In this document: positions 37,104 through 46,428 of the stretch, in pieces
How positions within the stretch are numbered: position 1 is the first letter of the stretch
Layout: every line of letters starts with the position of its first letter
Source of the DNA: Vreelandella andesensis
Lineage (GTDB): Bacteria > Pseudomonadota > Gammaproteobacteria > Pseudomonadales > Halomonadaceae
DNA: 64,000 nucleotides
Assembly (NCBI RefSeq): GCF_003989795.1
Contig: NZ_RZHG01000028.1
Coordinates: 62,001 to 126,000 of the forward strand
Reading direction: 5' to 3'
The notes under the pieces: generated by a model
What the model saw: only the letters and a program-made list of their open reading frames with translations
Told to the model about the DNA's origin: nothing
Databases searched by the model: none
Made by a program: the position numbers and the translations under genes

Positions 37104-39128
37104 TTATCCTAGCGCCAGCTGTTTTTCTTGCATTTGATGAAGTTGATCACGAAGTCTCGCCGCTTCTTCAAACTCCAGGTTCTGTGCAGCTTCAAACATA
37201 GCGTCTTCTAGCTTACTGATAGCCCCCAACAGGTCATGTTTACTCATTGTGGCCACATCATACTCAGCAGCACTTTCCGCCACTTTCCGCTCATTGCCAC
37301 GCCGACGACTGCTCTTTTTACCCGGTGTCTGAGCGGCTTCAAGAATATCCGCCACAGAGCGCGTCACAGTGGTTGGCGTAATACCATGCTCTTGGTTGTG
37401 GACAGTTTGCTTTGCTCGCCGACGCTCGGTTTCATCGATTGCTTTGCGCATTGAATCGGTGATTCTGTCGCCGTATAAGATAGCTTTGCCATGGGCGTTA
37501 CGGGCGGCACGGCCAATGGTTTGAATCAACGAGCGTTCAGCACGTAAGAAACCTTCTTTATCCGCATCCAAGATGGCAACAAGCGACACTTCGGGAATAT
37601 CTAAGCCTTCTCGGAGTAGATTGATGCCTACCAAAACATCGAACTTACCAAGACGCAGGTCGCGGATGATTTCTACGCGCTCAACGGTATCAATATCCGA
37701 ATGTAAATAGCGTACCCGAATACCGTGCTCATCAAAGTAATCGGTAAGATCCTCTGCCATACGTTTGGTTAGCGTCGTCACAAGAACACGCTCGCCTACA
37801 GCGGTGCGTAAGCCAATTTCCGAGAGCAAATCATCGACCTGCGTACTGGCAGGGCGAACTTCAATTTCTGGGTCTAACAACCCCGTTGGACGCACCACTT
37901 GCTCGACAACTTGACTGGCATGCTCAGCTTCATATTTGCCTGGTGTTGCCGAAACAAAGATAGTTTGTGGGGAAATAGATTCCCACTCTTCAAATTTCAT
38001 TGGACGGTTATCGAGCGCCGATGGTAGCCGGAAACCATATTCAACCAGGGTCTCTTTCCTAGAACGGTCTCCTTTATACATACCGCCGACCTGGGGCACG
38101 CTTACATGGGACTCATCTATGAACAGCAGCGCATCGTCGGGCAGATAGTCGAAGAACGTTGGGGGCGGCTCGCCAGGAGCGCGTCCAGATAGATAGCGTG
38201 AATAGTTTTCAATGCCGTTGCAGTAGCCAAGCTCCAGCATCATTTCTATATCGTAAAGGGTGCGCTGCTCTAAACGCTGCGCTTCAACCAATCGCTCATG
38301 TTTACGCATCCACTCAAGACGCTCTTTAAGCTCTGCCTTGATCGCGTCAATAGCGCCTAAAATGGTCTCTCGCGGGGTGACATAGTGCGATTTCGGGTAG
38401 ATGGTCATGCGGGGCACATGGGTGCGCACCTCGCCTGTCAATGGGTCAAACAGGCGAATAGAATCAACTTCGTTGTCGAATAACTCCACCCTCACTGCTT
38501 CTTCCTCAGAATCTGCAGGGAAAATATCAATGACATCGCCACGCACCCGATAGGTGCCTCGACGGAAATCCATATCGTTGCGTGTGTACTGCAGTTCAGC
38601 TAACCGACGTAAAAAGGCACGCTGGTCGATTAACTCACCTCGAGTGAAATGCAGCCGCATCTTAAGGTACTGGTCGGGATCACCAAGACCATAGATCGCA
38701 GATACCGAGACAACGATAAGCGCGTCACGCCGTTCCAACAGTGCCTTCGTAGCGGATAAACGCATTTGCTCGATGTGGTCGTTTATTGAAGCATCTTTCT
38801 CAATAAACGTGTCTGAAGAAGGGACATAGGCTTCCGGCTGATAATAATCATAATAAGAGACAAAATACTCTACCGCGTTATCGGGGAAAAACGACTTGAA
38901 CTCGCCGTATAATTGAGCGGCTAGCGTTTTATTCGGCGCCATCACGATGGTTGGTCTCTGCTGCTGCTGCACAACGTTTGCCATCGTGAACGTCTTACCC
39001 GAGCCAGTCACCCCTAATAAAGTCTGATGGGCAAGTCCCGACTCAAGCCCACTGATCAGGCTGCGTATCGCGGCGGGCTGATCACCAGCAGGCTTAAATT
39101 TTGACTGCAGCCGGAATTCCTTGCTCAT
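37104..39128 (-). CDS. uvrB: Excinuclease ABC subunit UvrB
   Basis: 674 residues. DNA-damage verification helicase of nucleotide excision repair. Walker [15 protein letters not shown], beta-hairpin [16 protein letters not shown] box [11 protein letters not shown], helicase motifs [15 protein letters not shown] and QTIGRAARN, and a C-terminal UVR domain ([20 protein letters not shown]) for UvrC/UvrA. The second of two adjacent ATGs is chosen for RBS spacing (AAGGAG). Followed by nei with a 3-bp gap. Confidence 0.97.
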   Translation of the reverse strand: MSKEFRLQSKFKPAGDQPAAIRSLISGLESGLAHQTLLGVTGSGKTFTMANVVQQQQRPTIVMAPNKTLAAQLYGEFKSFFPDNAVEYFVSYYDYYQPEAYVPSSDTFIEKDASINDHIEQMRLSATKALLERRDALIVVSVSAIYGLGDPDQYLKMRLHFTRGELIDQRAFLRRLAELQYTRNDMDFRRGTYRVRGDVIDIFPADSEEEAVRVELFDNEVDSIRLFDPLTGEVRTHVPRMTIYPKSHYVTPRETILGAIDAIKAELKERLEWMRKHERLVEAQRLEQRTLYDIEMMLELGYCNGIENYSRYLSGRAPGEPPPTFFDYLPDDALLFIDESHVSVPQVGGMYKGDRSRKETLVEYGFRLPSALDNRPMKFEEWESISPQTIFVSATPGKYEAEHASQVVEQVVRPTGLLDPEIEVRPASTQVDDLLSEIGLRTAVGERVLVTTLTKRMAEDLTDYFDEHGIRVRYLHSDIDTVERVEIIRDLRLGKFDVLVGINLLREGLDIPEVSLVAILDADKEGFLRAERSLIQTIGRAARNAHGKAILYGDRITDSMRKAIDETERRRAKQTVHNQEHGITPTTVTRSVADILEAAQTPGKKSSRRRGNERKVAESAAEYDVATMSKHDLLGAISKLEDAMFEAAQNLEFEEAARLRDQLHQMQEKQLALG

Positions 39129-39154
39129 CATTACTCCTTCAGGAGGATAGTGTA

Positions 39155-39562
39155 CTACTCGGTAAACGTAGAAATTTCTATCGTCGCTTGGGTCATCAAC
39201 CGCTGTATCGGACAGCGGTGGCTTATATCTTCCAGCTTGGCACGCTGCTCAGGGTCATCAATGCCATGCAAGGTAAGCGTGACAGCTAGTTTATAGACAC
39301 CTTTTCTTTCCTCACTATCATCGCGCTGCACTTTAACGGTGATGCCTTCGAGAGGCCATTCTTTGCGTTTGGCATACATTTGCACAGTAATCGCTTTGCA
39401 GGTGCCTAGTGCGATATCAAAATAATCATGCGGGTCAGGCGCACTGCCGTCACCTCCTACTATCGGTGGAACATCTCCATACAAATCTTCCAAGCCGTTA
39501 ACTTCGATACGCTGACGAAATGTATGATTACGTTCACTAATAATGGTTATTGGCTTGTGCAT
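39155..39562 (-). CDS. OsmC family protein
   Basis: 135 residues. OsmC/Ohr-fold, thiol-dependent peroxidase-like. The reactive cysteine pair is present: [19 protein letters not shown] and HRCPIQRLM. The spacing and YAKRK belong to the YhfA/OsmC-like branch rather than Ohr. Its ATG overlaps the stop of the upstream 65-residue gene (TGATG), so the two are translationally coupled. Substrate unknown; organic hydroperoxides are the family precedent. Confidence 0.85.
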   Translation of the reverse strand: MHKPITIISERNHTFRQRIEVNGLEDLYGDVPPIVGGDGSAPDPHDYFDIALGTCKAITVQMYAKRKEWPLEGITVKVQRDDSEERKGVYKLAVTLTLHGIDDPEQRAKLEDISHRCPIQRLMTQATIEISTFTE

Positions 39563-39759
39563 CAGGATACCTTTATGCCCAGGTTTAACTTTTCGACAGC
39601 TTTTATAAGCGTTTCACGCTTAGCACGCCCCTCTACCTCAGCACCATAGCGCCCTACCTCAGCACTATCGACGCCATCCAGTATCATCAGCGCCGTGGTT
39701 ATCTTATTCACTTGATCTGCCGTTGTGACACCGTTAAACGTTAATGATTGATATGCCAT
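39562..39759 (-). CDS. Cysteine-less HMA-like small protein
   Basis: 65 residues with the ferredoxin-like pattern of heavy-metal-associated domains: TFNGVTTADQVNKITTALMILDGVDSAEV then AEV and a final LNLGIKV. The metal-binding GMxCxxC is replaced by GVTTADQ; the protein contains no cysteine at all, so it cannot bind metal in the usual way. It directly precedes and overlaps the OsmC gene. It may be a protein-protein adapter or a folded relic; this is inference. Small size and clear fold pattern make it likely to be real. Confidence 0.65.
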   Translation of the reverse strand: MAYQSLTFNGVTTADQVNKITTALMILDGVDSAEVGRYGAEVEGRAKRETLIKAVEKLNLGIKVS

Positions 39760-39937
39760 TCCTTGCCCTTTCCTTCACTAGGTTGAAGTAAGTGTGCTGA
39801 AAAAAAGCTATGCAGAACTGATACAGGCGTAAAAGTCTAGCACGCATTAGAACCCTTGCAATCTGCGAGCAGTGCCCGCACCTTTAAAACAAATACGATT
39901 ACGTTACGTTTACCCTATTTTGCCTTATGGAGTCACT

Positions 39938-40906
39938 ATGGCGACTACCTCTTCGCTACTCAAGATGAGCGGCTGTGCTCGTTTGCCTCACCTCGCTGCC
40001 TTAGATGTCAAAGGTGCAGATGCTGAAAAATTCTTACAAGGACAAACAAGCGCGCAGGTTAGTTTAGCCAATGGCTTTTTCGCGCCTCTTACCTGCTTTT
40101 GTACCCCAAAGGGAAGAATGCTAGCCAATGCTCAACTGCTGAAAATCAGCAACGAACATTATAGGCTACTGCTGAGTACGTCACTGGTCGATATGCTCGT
40201 CAACCATTTAGCTAAATTCGCCGCTTTTTATCGCGTCGAATTGCAGGCTCAGCCATCAATGGTCATTGTAGGCGCCAGCGAAAGCGCCAACGAGGCTGCT
40301 CAAGCGTTTGGTTTGTCCCTCCCTGATCAACCTTATACCCATCACACCAATTCACAAGCAACAGTTCTGCGCCTGCCTGGCCAAGGGCGCTGGCTAATCA
40401 GTGTAGAAAACACTGCGGAACATCACGCCCTAAAACCAAACGACGATAGAGATGCGCTCAACACGTGGCTATTAGAAGATATTCGCAGTGGTTTAGCGTG
40501 GTTAACGGCCCAGCAGCAAGAACATTTCCTACCGCAGATGTTGAACTGGGAAGCCCTTGGGGGGATAAGTTTTAAGAAAGGTTGCTATACGGGGCAAGAA
40601 GTCGTCGCACGAGCGCATTTCCGTGGCCAAGTGAAAAAACGCTTGGTACGGGTAACAACCACTTCTGACAGTTTACCCAGCGTCGGCGACTCGATAGTCG
40701 ATGAACAAGACAAAACCGTGTGTGAAGTGGTTAGTAGTGCGTTTAGCGCTGACCAGCAAGTTGAGCTACTCGCCGTCGCGAGTACTAAAGCCATTGAAGC
40801 GCTAACTCCTCTCTATTGGCAGGGGCACCCGATAACACTCTGCGACCTCCCCTATACCATTGAACGTCTGGATCCTGAACAATTAGCCAGCAGCCTAACA
40901 GCCTAG
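39938..40906 (+). CDS. ygfZ: Folate-binding Fe/S biogenesis protein YgfZ
   Basis: 322 residues from the ATG at 39938 (GGAG upstream); the 22-codon upstream extension is not family-like. A GcvT-fold tetrahydrofolate-binding protein needed for repair/maturation of some Fe/S enzymes. The signature KGCYTGQEVVARAHFRG (with the functional Cys) and the N-terminal FLQGQTSAQV are present. Convergent with tatD, the stop codons overlapping by 4 bp. Confidence 0.94.
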   Translation: MATTSSLLKMSGCARLPHLAALDVKGADAEKFLQGQTSAQVSLANGFFAPLTCFCTPKGRMLANAQLLKISNEHYRLLLSTSLVDMLVNHLAKFAAFYRVELQAQPSMVIVGASESANEAAQAFGLSLPDQPYTHHTNSQATVLRLPGQGRWLISVENTAEHHALKPNDDRDALNTWLLEDIRSGLAWLTAQQQEHFLPQMLNWEALGGISFKKGCYTGQEVVARAHFRGQVKKRLVRVTTTSDSLPSVGDSIVDEQDKTVCEVVSSAFSADQQVELLAVASTKAIEALTPLYWQGHPITLCDLPYTIERLDPEQLASSLTA

Positions 40907-41694
40907 TGAGAGTTATAAAGCGGGAGTTGAAATAACCGAATAGCATTTGCACTGCTCTGTGACGCTATCTGTTCAAGTGGTTGACAACGCAGCTTTGCTA
41001 CTGTGCTTGCCACCCTTACTACCCTGCTCGGTTCATTACGCTGGCCCTGATACCCGCTAAGCGGCATATCAGGGCTGTCAGTCTCTAGCACAAAGCCATT
41101 GTCGGGCAAGCGCGAAACCACGCCACGCAGACGCTTTGCCCGCTCGTAGGTAATCGTGCCTCCTAAGCCCAGGGTATACCCCAAATCGAGAAACTTAGCG
41201 GCCTGCTCATAAGAACCTGAGAACGCATGAATAAGGCCTCCCTTGGGAAGCGCCAACTCGCGGAGCCGTTTGCCCACCTGATCATTGGCGGTTACGCAGT
41301 GCACTACAACAGGTAGATCGAACTGTTTAGCAAGGCGAAGCTGCGCATCAAAATAGACCCACTGCTTATCTAGTGTTTCCGTAAAACGGCCATCGATACC
41401 GCACTCACCTACTGCCACAAAGCGCGTTCCCGCCTGAGTTTTCTGCTCAGCTAATAGCTGTTCCAGTGCGGCTAAATCTTGATGTGAGTGCTCGTCAACA
41501 AAATAAGGGTGTAAACCCACACACAGACTTACATCTTTACGCGCGCCTAGCGCCAGCACACATGGCCACTTGGAACGCGTCGTTGAAGGCACAATAAAGT
41601 GTTCAACACCCACCGCCCTGGCATTTTTAATAACCGCATCGCGATCATCGTCAAATGCCGCAAAATCCAAATGACAGTGAGCATCAATCAACAT
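40903..41694 (-). CDS. TatD family metal-dependent hydrolase
   Basis: 263 residues. TIM-barrel DNase/deoxyribonuclease-like hydrolase. Metal site HxH in DAHCHLDF, then GECGIDGRF, VVHCVTANDQ, GLIHAFSGSYEQA and VLETDSPDMPLSGYQG. Family members act on DNA ends or D-aminoacyl-tRNA; the exact role is unclear. The stop overlaps that of ygfZ on the other strand. Its start codon lies inside a degenerate 13-14 bp tandem repeat. Confidence 0.92.
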   Translation of the reverse strand: MLIDAHCHLDFAAFDDDRDAVIKNARAVGVEHFIVPSTTRSKWPCVLALGARKDVSLCVGLHPYFVDEHSHQDLAALEQLLAEQKTQAGTRFVAVGECGIDGRFTETLDKQWVYFDAQLRLAKQFDLPVVVHCVTANDQVGKRLRELALPKGGLIHAFSGSYEQAAKFLDLGYTLGLGGTITYERAKRLRGVVSRLPDNGFVLETDSPDMPLSGYQGQRNEPSRVVRVASTVAKLRCQPLEQIASQSSANAIRLFQLPLYNSH

Positions 41695-41726
41695 AGAAAT
41701 TCAACGCAGAAAGATCAACGTAGAGA
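41688..41726. repeat. Degenerate 13-14 bp tandem repeat at the tatD start
   Basis: Three units: TCAACATAGAAAT, TCAACGCAGAAAGA and TCAACGTAGAGAG lie end to end between prfC and tatD. The CAT inside the first is the tatD start codon (minus strand). Confidence 0.6.
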
Positions 41727-41735
41727 GTAGCTAAA

Positions 41736-43325
41736 TCAATGCTCTCGGGTGGGTTGAAAGCGAATATCCGGCCAGCGCTCTTGCGTCATCTGCAGATTCA
41801 CCCGCGTTGGTGCAATGTAGGTCAGATAACCACCACCATCGATGGCGAGGTTGGCGCTGGCTTTACGCTTAAACTCCTCTAGCATCTTAGTATCTTCGCA
41901 ATAGACCCAGCGCGCCGTTTGTACATTAACACCTTCATACACGCAGTCCACTTTGTACTCTTCCTTCAATCGATGGGCCACCACATCAAACTGAAGCGTA
42001 CCAACGGCTCCTAGGATCAAGTCATTATTATCCACCGGCATAAAGACCTGGGTAGCGCCCTCTTCAGAGAGCTGTTGCAGCCCTTTTTGTAACGCTTTCA
42101 TTTTTAGTGGATCTTTTAAACGAACGCGTTTGAACAACTCTGGTGCAAAGTGGGGAATGCCGGTAAAGCGCATATCTTCACCCACTGTAAAGGTATCGCC
42201 TATCTGAATCGTGCCGTGGTTATGCAAGCCAATAATATCACCTGGCCACGCTTCCTCCACCTGAGAACGGTCTGATGCCATGAACGTTAGGGCATCGGCA
42301 ATCTTCACATCTTTGCCTATCCGTACGTGACGCATCTTCATATTCTTTTCGTACTTACCAGAACACACACGCAAGAAGGCAATGCGGTCACGATGATTAG
42401 GATCCATATTCGCCTGGATTTTGAATACGAAGCCAGTAAAACGATCATCGTGAGCCGTTACTTCGCGAGTATCTGTTTCGCGCGGCTGGGGCGGTGGCGC
42501 ATATTCAACAAATCCATCCATCATTTCCCGCACGCCGAAATTACCCATTGCAGTACCAAAATACACGGGCGACAGATCACCACGACGATAGGCATCAAGA
42601 TCAAACTGATGGGAGGCTCCGCGCACCAATTCAACTTCCATACGCAGTTCTTCAGCTTGCTCTTCGCCTAGCACAGCATCGACTTCAGGGCTATCTAACC
42701 CCTCAATTCGCTTGTCATCTGGAATACGGCTGCCTTGCCCTTGCGTATAAAGATGAATGACATCGTTGTAGAGGTGATACACGCCCTTAAAGTGCCGCCC
42801 CATGCCAATGGGCCATGTTATAGGCGCGCACTGAATGTTTAGCACGGTTTCTACTTCATCCATCACTTCAATGGGATCGCGAATATCGCGGTCCATCTTA
42901 TTAATGAACGTAAGTATGGGCGTTGTGCGCAAGCGACATACTTCCATTAGCTTAATGGTACGGTCCTCAACACCTTTCGCACCATCAATCACCATTAATG
43001 CGGAATCAACCGCTGTTAACGTACGATAAGTATCTTCAGAAAAGTCTTCGTGCCCCGGGGTATCCAGCAAGTTAACGATACGCCCGCCGTAGGGGAACTG
43101 CATCACTGACGTTGTGACCGAGATACCACGCTCTTGCTCCATCTTCATCCAATCGGATGTCGCGTGACGATCATTACGCTTGCTCTTAACAGAGCCTGCT
43201 AACTGAATCGCATTCCCGAACAACAGCATTTTTTCGGTGATGGTGGTTTTACCGGCGTCAGGGTGCGAAATAATCGCAAACGTACGGCGTAGTTCTGCTT
43301 CGCGCGCTAATTTGGCGTCAGACAT
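41736..43325 (-). CDS. prfC: Peptide chain release factor 3
   Basis: 529 residues from the ATG at 43325, exactly the E. coli RF3 length; the longer reading frame upstream is not family-like. Translational GTPase that recycles RF1/RF2. G1 [15 protein letters not shown], switch [20 protein letters not shown] and the RF3-type central region [23 protein letters not shown] precedes the start. Separated from tatD by 41 bp and probably cotranscribed with it. Confidence 0.96.
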   Translation of the reverse strand: MSDAKLAREAELRRTFAIISHPDAGKTTITEKMLLFGNAIQLAGSVKSKRNDRHATSDWMKMEQERGISVTTSVMQFPYGGRIVNLLDTPGHEDFSEDTYRTLTAVDSALMVIDGAKGVEDRTIKLMEVCRLRTTPILTFINKMDRDIRDPIEVMDEVETVLNIQCAPITWPIGMGRHFKGVYHLYNDVIHLYTQGQGSRIPDDKRIEGLDSPEVDAVLGEEQAEELRMEVELVRGASHQFDLDAYRRGDLSPVYFGTAMGNFGVREMMDGFVEYAPPPQPRETDTREVTAHDDRFTGFVFKIQANMDPNHRDRIAFLRVCSGKYEKNMKMRHVRIGKDVKIADALTFMASDRSQVEEAWPGDIIGLHNHGTIQIGDTFTVGEDMRFTGIPHFAPELFKRVRLKDPLKMKALQKGLQQLSEEGATQVFMPVDNNDLILGAVGTLQFDVVAHRLKEEYKVDCVYEGVNVQTARWVYCEDTKMLEEFKRKASANLAIDGGGYLTYIAPTRVNLQMTQERWPDIRFQPTREH

Positions 43326-43526
43326 GGAGTTCTCTAAAAATGGTGCAACATTAAGACTGGGTTGGTGCCGTACATACCGGCGTTCACATGGATATATGTT
43401 AACGCAACTAGGCCGTTGCGGCATACCATGGATACCAAAGGGGTGATCAAGAAGGTAGGCACTAGCATTTTAAACAGGGGGACTACGACAGCTACTAAAA
43501 AAAGCCGTTGCAGATTGCCTTTAAAA

Positions 43527-43551
43527 AAAGCGCCGAATTAGTCGGCGCTTT
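43527..43551 (-). terminator. Rho-independent terminator after the YjfB-like gene
   Basis: Stem AAAGCGCCGA / TCGGCGCTTT with a 5-nt loop, followed by a run of seven Ts on the minus strand. Confidence 0.88.
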
Positions 43552-43571
43552 GGTCATCCATGTTTGCCCAG

Positions 43572-43781
43572 CTAGGCATACGTATTGATTTGCGTACCAA
43601 CATTACCCTCTTGAGCAAGGTCTGGCTGAGCCCCCATGTTGGCAGAAGCAAGTACTTCTGACACTTGCTGTGACTGCATATCAAGAGATTGCTTAAACAG
43701 CTGCATTTGCGCTTGCTCAGCCGTTTGCGCTTGGTTCATATATAGTGCGGTGCTCACTGCGTTGCTTACGGCAACATCCAT
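43572..43781 (-). CDS. YjfB-family putative motility protein
   Basis: 69 residues. MDVAVSNAVSTALYMNQAQ, a Gln/Ala-rich helix, KQSLDMQSQQVSEVLASA and a short extended tail are the pattern of the small YjfB (motility, Pfam YjfB_motility) proteins. RBS AGGTGA sits 3-4 bases before the ATG and a terminator follows, so it is a self-contained gene. No flagellar or chemotaxis gene is near, and the motility role is only a family label. Confidence 0.75.
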   Translation of the reverse strand: MDVAVSNAVSTALYMNQAQTAEQAQMQLFKQSLDMQSQQVSEVLASANMGAQPDLAQEGNVGTQINTYA

Positions 43782-43885
43782 CTTTCACCTCACAATTGTG
43801 GAATGTAGCTTTAAGATAGCAAACACCATGCTTTATCACCAAGCGCTCATCCTATTAAACGCTTAGAAATAAGTAGCTCATTAGC

Positions 43886-45127
43886 TTAAAAACGGTCAGC
43901 TCTAAAAGGTGCCATATCAATCTCGGTCGGCTTACCTTCCATCATATCTGCTAGTAACTGCCCGGTAGCAGGCCCCAGCGTGAACCCCTGGTGACCATGA
44001 CCGAAAGCTAACCACAGGCCAGAATGCTTAGGAGCCGGGCCAATCACAGGCTTCATATCCGGCAAGCAGGGTCGCGCTCCCTTCCAGGCAGACGCTTCTC
44101 TCCGCTCCCCGAGAGGAAATACTGAACGGGCAACTTTTTCTGCATCAGCTAACTGCTTCTCATCTGCTGGCGACTCAAGGCGATCAAGCTCAGCACCTGT
44201 GGTTAACCTCACGCCTGCATTCATAGGGGCAAGTAAATAACCGATCTCAGCATCCATCAACCAATAATGAAGTTTTGCGGAAGGTTGCGTGGTGTAGTGC
44301 ATATGGTAACCACGCTTAACAAAGGTCGGAAAATGATAGCCTAAGCCTTTCAGCCAACTACCCGCCCAAGGCCCAAGGGCAACCACCACCTCGTCCACTT
44401 CCAAACATTCTGCGGCAGTATCAACTTGCCAGCGCTTACCTTGCTGCTGAACACCCTTTATATCGGTTTGCAGAACACGCCCACCTAACTGAGTAAACGA
44501 ATCAGCATAGGCAGCAACCAAGGCACCTGGGTCAGCGACCGTCCACGGGTCGAGCCAGTGAATAGCGCCTATAATATCGCTGCCTAGATCAGGCTCTTTT
44601 TCAGCCAATCCTTCTCGGTCTAAAACTGCGAACTGAACACCGTAATGGTCGCGTGCTTCTTCTGCTTCTTTCACCCTTTGAGCAAGCTTTTTCGGGGTGC
44701 GATAAATCTCCAGCCAACCTTCCCTACGAACCAAATGATCAGCATTTGCTGCTTCAATCATAGGTTCGTGAGTCTTTAAACAGAGCTCTATCAATGACGC
44801 ATACTCTGGCACTATTTTTTTATACAATCGGCTAGAGGAATTATGCCAGTAACTCAACAACGGCGAGGCAGCATTAATCATGCCAGCCGGCCGATAGCGA
44901 ATATCAACACGTTTGTTTGGCAACACACTCATAATGGTTTTCATATCCCGCGGGAACGCATAAGGACGCACAGCTTCCCGCTGAATAATGCCGGCATTGC
45001 CAAAAGAGGTTTCTCGACCCGGCTGGTGACGATCGATCAGTGTTACTTGATGACCACGCTGCTGCAGTTGCCATGCAATGCTGACACCGACTATACCTGC
45101 CCCTAAAACCACCGTTTGACGCGCCAT
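43886..45127 (-). CDS. DadA-like FAD-dependent D-amino acid dehydrogenase/oxidase
   Basis: 413 residues. Membrane-associated or cytosolic flavoprotein of the DAO superfamily. FAD motif GAGIVGVSIAWQLQQRGHQV (8-27) followed by RHQPGRETSFGNAGII, and a C-terminal GHGHQGFTLGPATGQLLADM. SFGNAG(I) is typical of DadA (D-amino acid dehydrogenase). Substrate cannot be fixed from sequence. RBS GGAG. Alone, with a 570-bp gene-free stretch upstream. Confidence 0.88.
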   Translation of the reverse strand: MARQTVVLGAGIVGVSIAWQLQQRGHQVTLIDRHQPGRETSFGNAGIIQREAVRPYAFPRDMKTIMSVLPNKRVDIRYRPAGMINAASPLLSYWHNSSSRLYKKIVPEYASLIELCLKTHEPMIEAANADHLVRREGWLEIYRTPKKLAQRVKEAEEARDHYGVQFAVLDREGLAEKEPDLGSDIIGAIHWLDPWTVADPGALVAAYADSFTQLGGRVLQTDIKGVQQQGKRWQVDTAAECLEVDEVVVALGPWAGSWLKGLGYHFPTFVKRGYHMHYTTQPSAKLHYWLMDAEIGYLLAPMNAGVRLTTGAELDRLESPADEKQLADAEKVARSVFPLGERREASAWKGARPCLPDMKPVIGPAPKHSGLWLAFGHGHQGFTLGPATGQLLADMMEGKPTEIDMAPFRADRF

Positions 45128-45701
45128 TGCGTTGCACTCCCTAGATAAAAATACCGACCAGTGTTCAGATGTCTATTATCGCCTAATAACTTACTGAAAA
45201 ATATCACTAACTAAAAAGCATTAACATAGCTTAAAAAACTGTTTTAAGGTCAAATATTAGTAATAAACATTAAAACCACGGATAATACAGATGAGTTCAC
45301 TATCTGCGTTGTCAAGATCATTAACATACCGGAATACTTCATACTAAAACCCTTTCCAGGCATCTCTTCAAGCGCGAGTTTTCACGGTTATTGAAGCGAT
45401 ATCGTGACAAGAAGCACAAGAAAAATTCGTGGCAATATCAGGTAGGGTATTTGAACTGGCGGTATAAATCTCAGGCAAAGCCTAGCGCCTATCACCTATT
45501 ACCTATTACCTAGTAAAGATTTGCATGATGAACAATCAGGAAGGATGTGCAGAAGGAGGCTTATAAAATACGAGAATTTAAAAAACAAAAAAAGCCAGAC
45601 ACTGGTCAGCCTGGTTCTGGTGCAAAACATCTGGTGCAAAAACAATAGAGGAATCAAAAAAAAGGAGGGAGGGGAATAATTCAGGGAAAAATAAAACTTG
45701 A
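45128..45701. other. Gene-free AT-rich stretch between dadA-like gene and tRNA cluster
   Basis: 574 bp with no convincing protein-coding gene or RNA on either strand. It contains the upstream region of the dadA-like gene, a short 7-bp tandem repeat (CACCTATTACCTATTACC near 45493-45510) and, at 45584-45625, a probable terminator for the tRNA transcript. A run of As interrupted by GGAGGGAGG near 45655-45675 is low complexity. Confidence 0.6.
45584..45625 (-). terminator. Probable terminator of the tRNA cluster
   Basis: On the minus strand CCAGGC / GTCTGG forms a stem with an 8-nt loop, followed by CTTTTTTTGTTTTTT. It lies about 80 bases after the last tRNA. Confidence 0.6.
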
Positions 45702-45777
45702 TGGGGTGGATGATGGGGATCGAACCCACGACCACCGGAGCCACAATCCGGGGCTCTACCACTGAGCTACATCCACC
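45702..45777 (-). tRNA. tRNA-His (GTG), copy 2
   Basis: 76-nt cloverleaf with GTGGATG acceptor, anticodon GTG in CGGATTGTGGCTCCG, TTCGATC T-loop, encoded C73 and CCA, and the extra 5' G(-1) that marks tRNA-His. It is a perfect copy of the tRNA at 45820-45895, with unrelated flanks. Confidence 0.96.
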
Positions 45778-45819
45778 ACAAAAGAACTGAAGATTTGTAA
45801 ATATAGTACTGGAATCAAA

Positions 45820-45895
45820 TGGGGTGGATGATGGGGATCGAACCCACGACCACCGGAGCCACAATCCGGGGCTCTACCACTGAGCTACATCCACC
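45820..45895 (-). tRNA. tRNA-His (GTG), copy 1
   Basis: Same 76-nt sequence as the downstream copy: GTG anticodon, G(-1), encoded CCA. It lies 42 bp upstream of the second copy and downstream of tRNA-Arg in one transcript. Confidence 0.96.
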
Positions 45896-45951
45896 ATTGA
45901 TTAAGTACTGAATTACATGCCTAACCGAATGCGTCCACAAAAAATTGTGGA

Positions 45952-46028
45952 TGGCGCGCCCAGCAGGACTTGAACCCGCAACCTACGGCTTAGAAGGCCG
46001 TTGCTCTATCCGGTTGAGCTATGGGCGC
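45952..46028 (-). tRNA. tRNA-Arg (TCT)
   Basis: 77-nt cloverleaf with acceptor GCGCCCA / TGGGCGC, anticodon TCT in ACGGCCTTCTAAGCCGT, TTCAAGT T-loop and encoded CCA. Reads AGA/AGG codons. Second in the tRNA operon. Confidence 0.97.
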
Positions 46029-46120
46029 ACATGAAGCATTCAATAGAACCGAATACTAATGAGCACTTGACCACAACCAAAGTTTGGAAAAGCAATTTAC
46101 TACCTTCCGCGTTAGGTATG

Positions 46121-46197
46121 TGGTCGGGATGGAGGGATTCGAACCCCCGACATCCTGCTCCCAAAGCAGGCGCGCTACCAGACTGCGCTACATCCCG
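46121..46197 (-). tRNA. tRNA-Pro (TGG)
   Basis: 77-nt cloverleaf with acceptor CGGGATG / CATCCCG, anticodon TGG in CTGCTTTGGGAGCAG, TTCGAAT T-loop and encoded CCA. First gene of the tRNA operon. Confidence 0.97.
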
Positions 46198-46243
46198 ATT
46201 TCTTACCTTTGACGCTGTTGCATGTCCGTCTCAAGCGAGGCAT

Positions 46244-46271
46244 ATATTACTATTTCTGAGATTAAAGTCAA
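46244..46271 (-). promoter_or_regulatory. Promoter of the tRNA operon
   Basis: TTGACT and TAATAT with 16 bases between, followed by a GC-rich discriminator (GCCTCGC), the usual form of a stable-RNA promoter under growth control. The -10 is about 47 bases before tRNA-Pro. Confidence 0.6.
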
Positions 46272-46428
46272 CACCTAAAGTGATTGATTCTTTAGAAGCT
46301 TTGCCTTGTCGCCCTAGCGTGCGAAAATCAGCCTTCTTCTAAAGTCCGTGACCGCCCTGCGCTTGAGCACGTTTTTTAGAAAAGCAGTCACTCAGCTTCG
46401 ACTCCAACCTCAACAGGGATTCTATTAC

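Noticed and set aside
45655..45680. Purine-rich GGAGGGAGGGG stretch after the tRNA genes
   Set aside because: Considered as a G-quadruplex or anti-Shine-Dalgarno trap, but it is a short low-complexity tract with no fourth good G-run.
45499..45864. 121-codon minus-strand frame
   Set aside because: It runs through both tRNA-His genes.
46001..46342. 113-codon plus-strand frame
   Set aside because: It runs antisense through the tRNA-Arg and tRNA-Pro genes.
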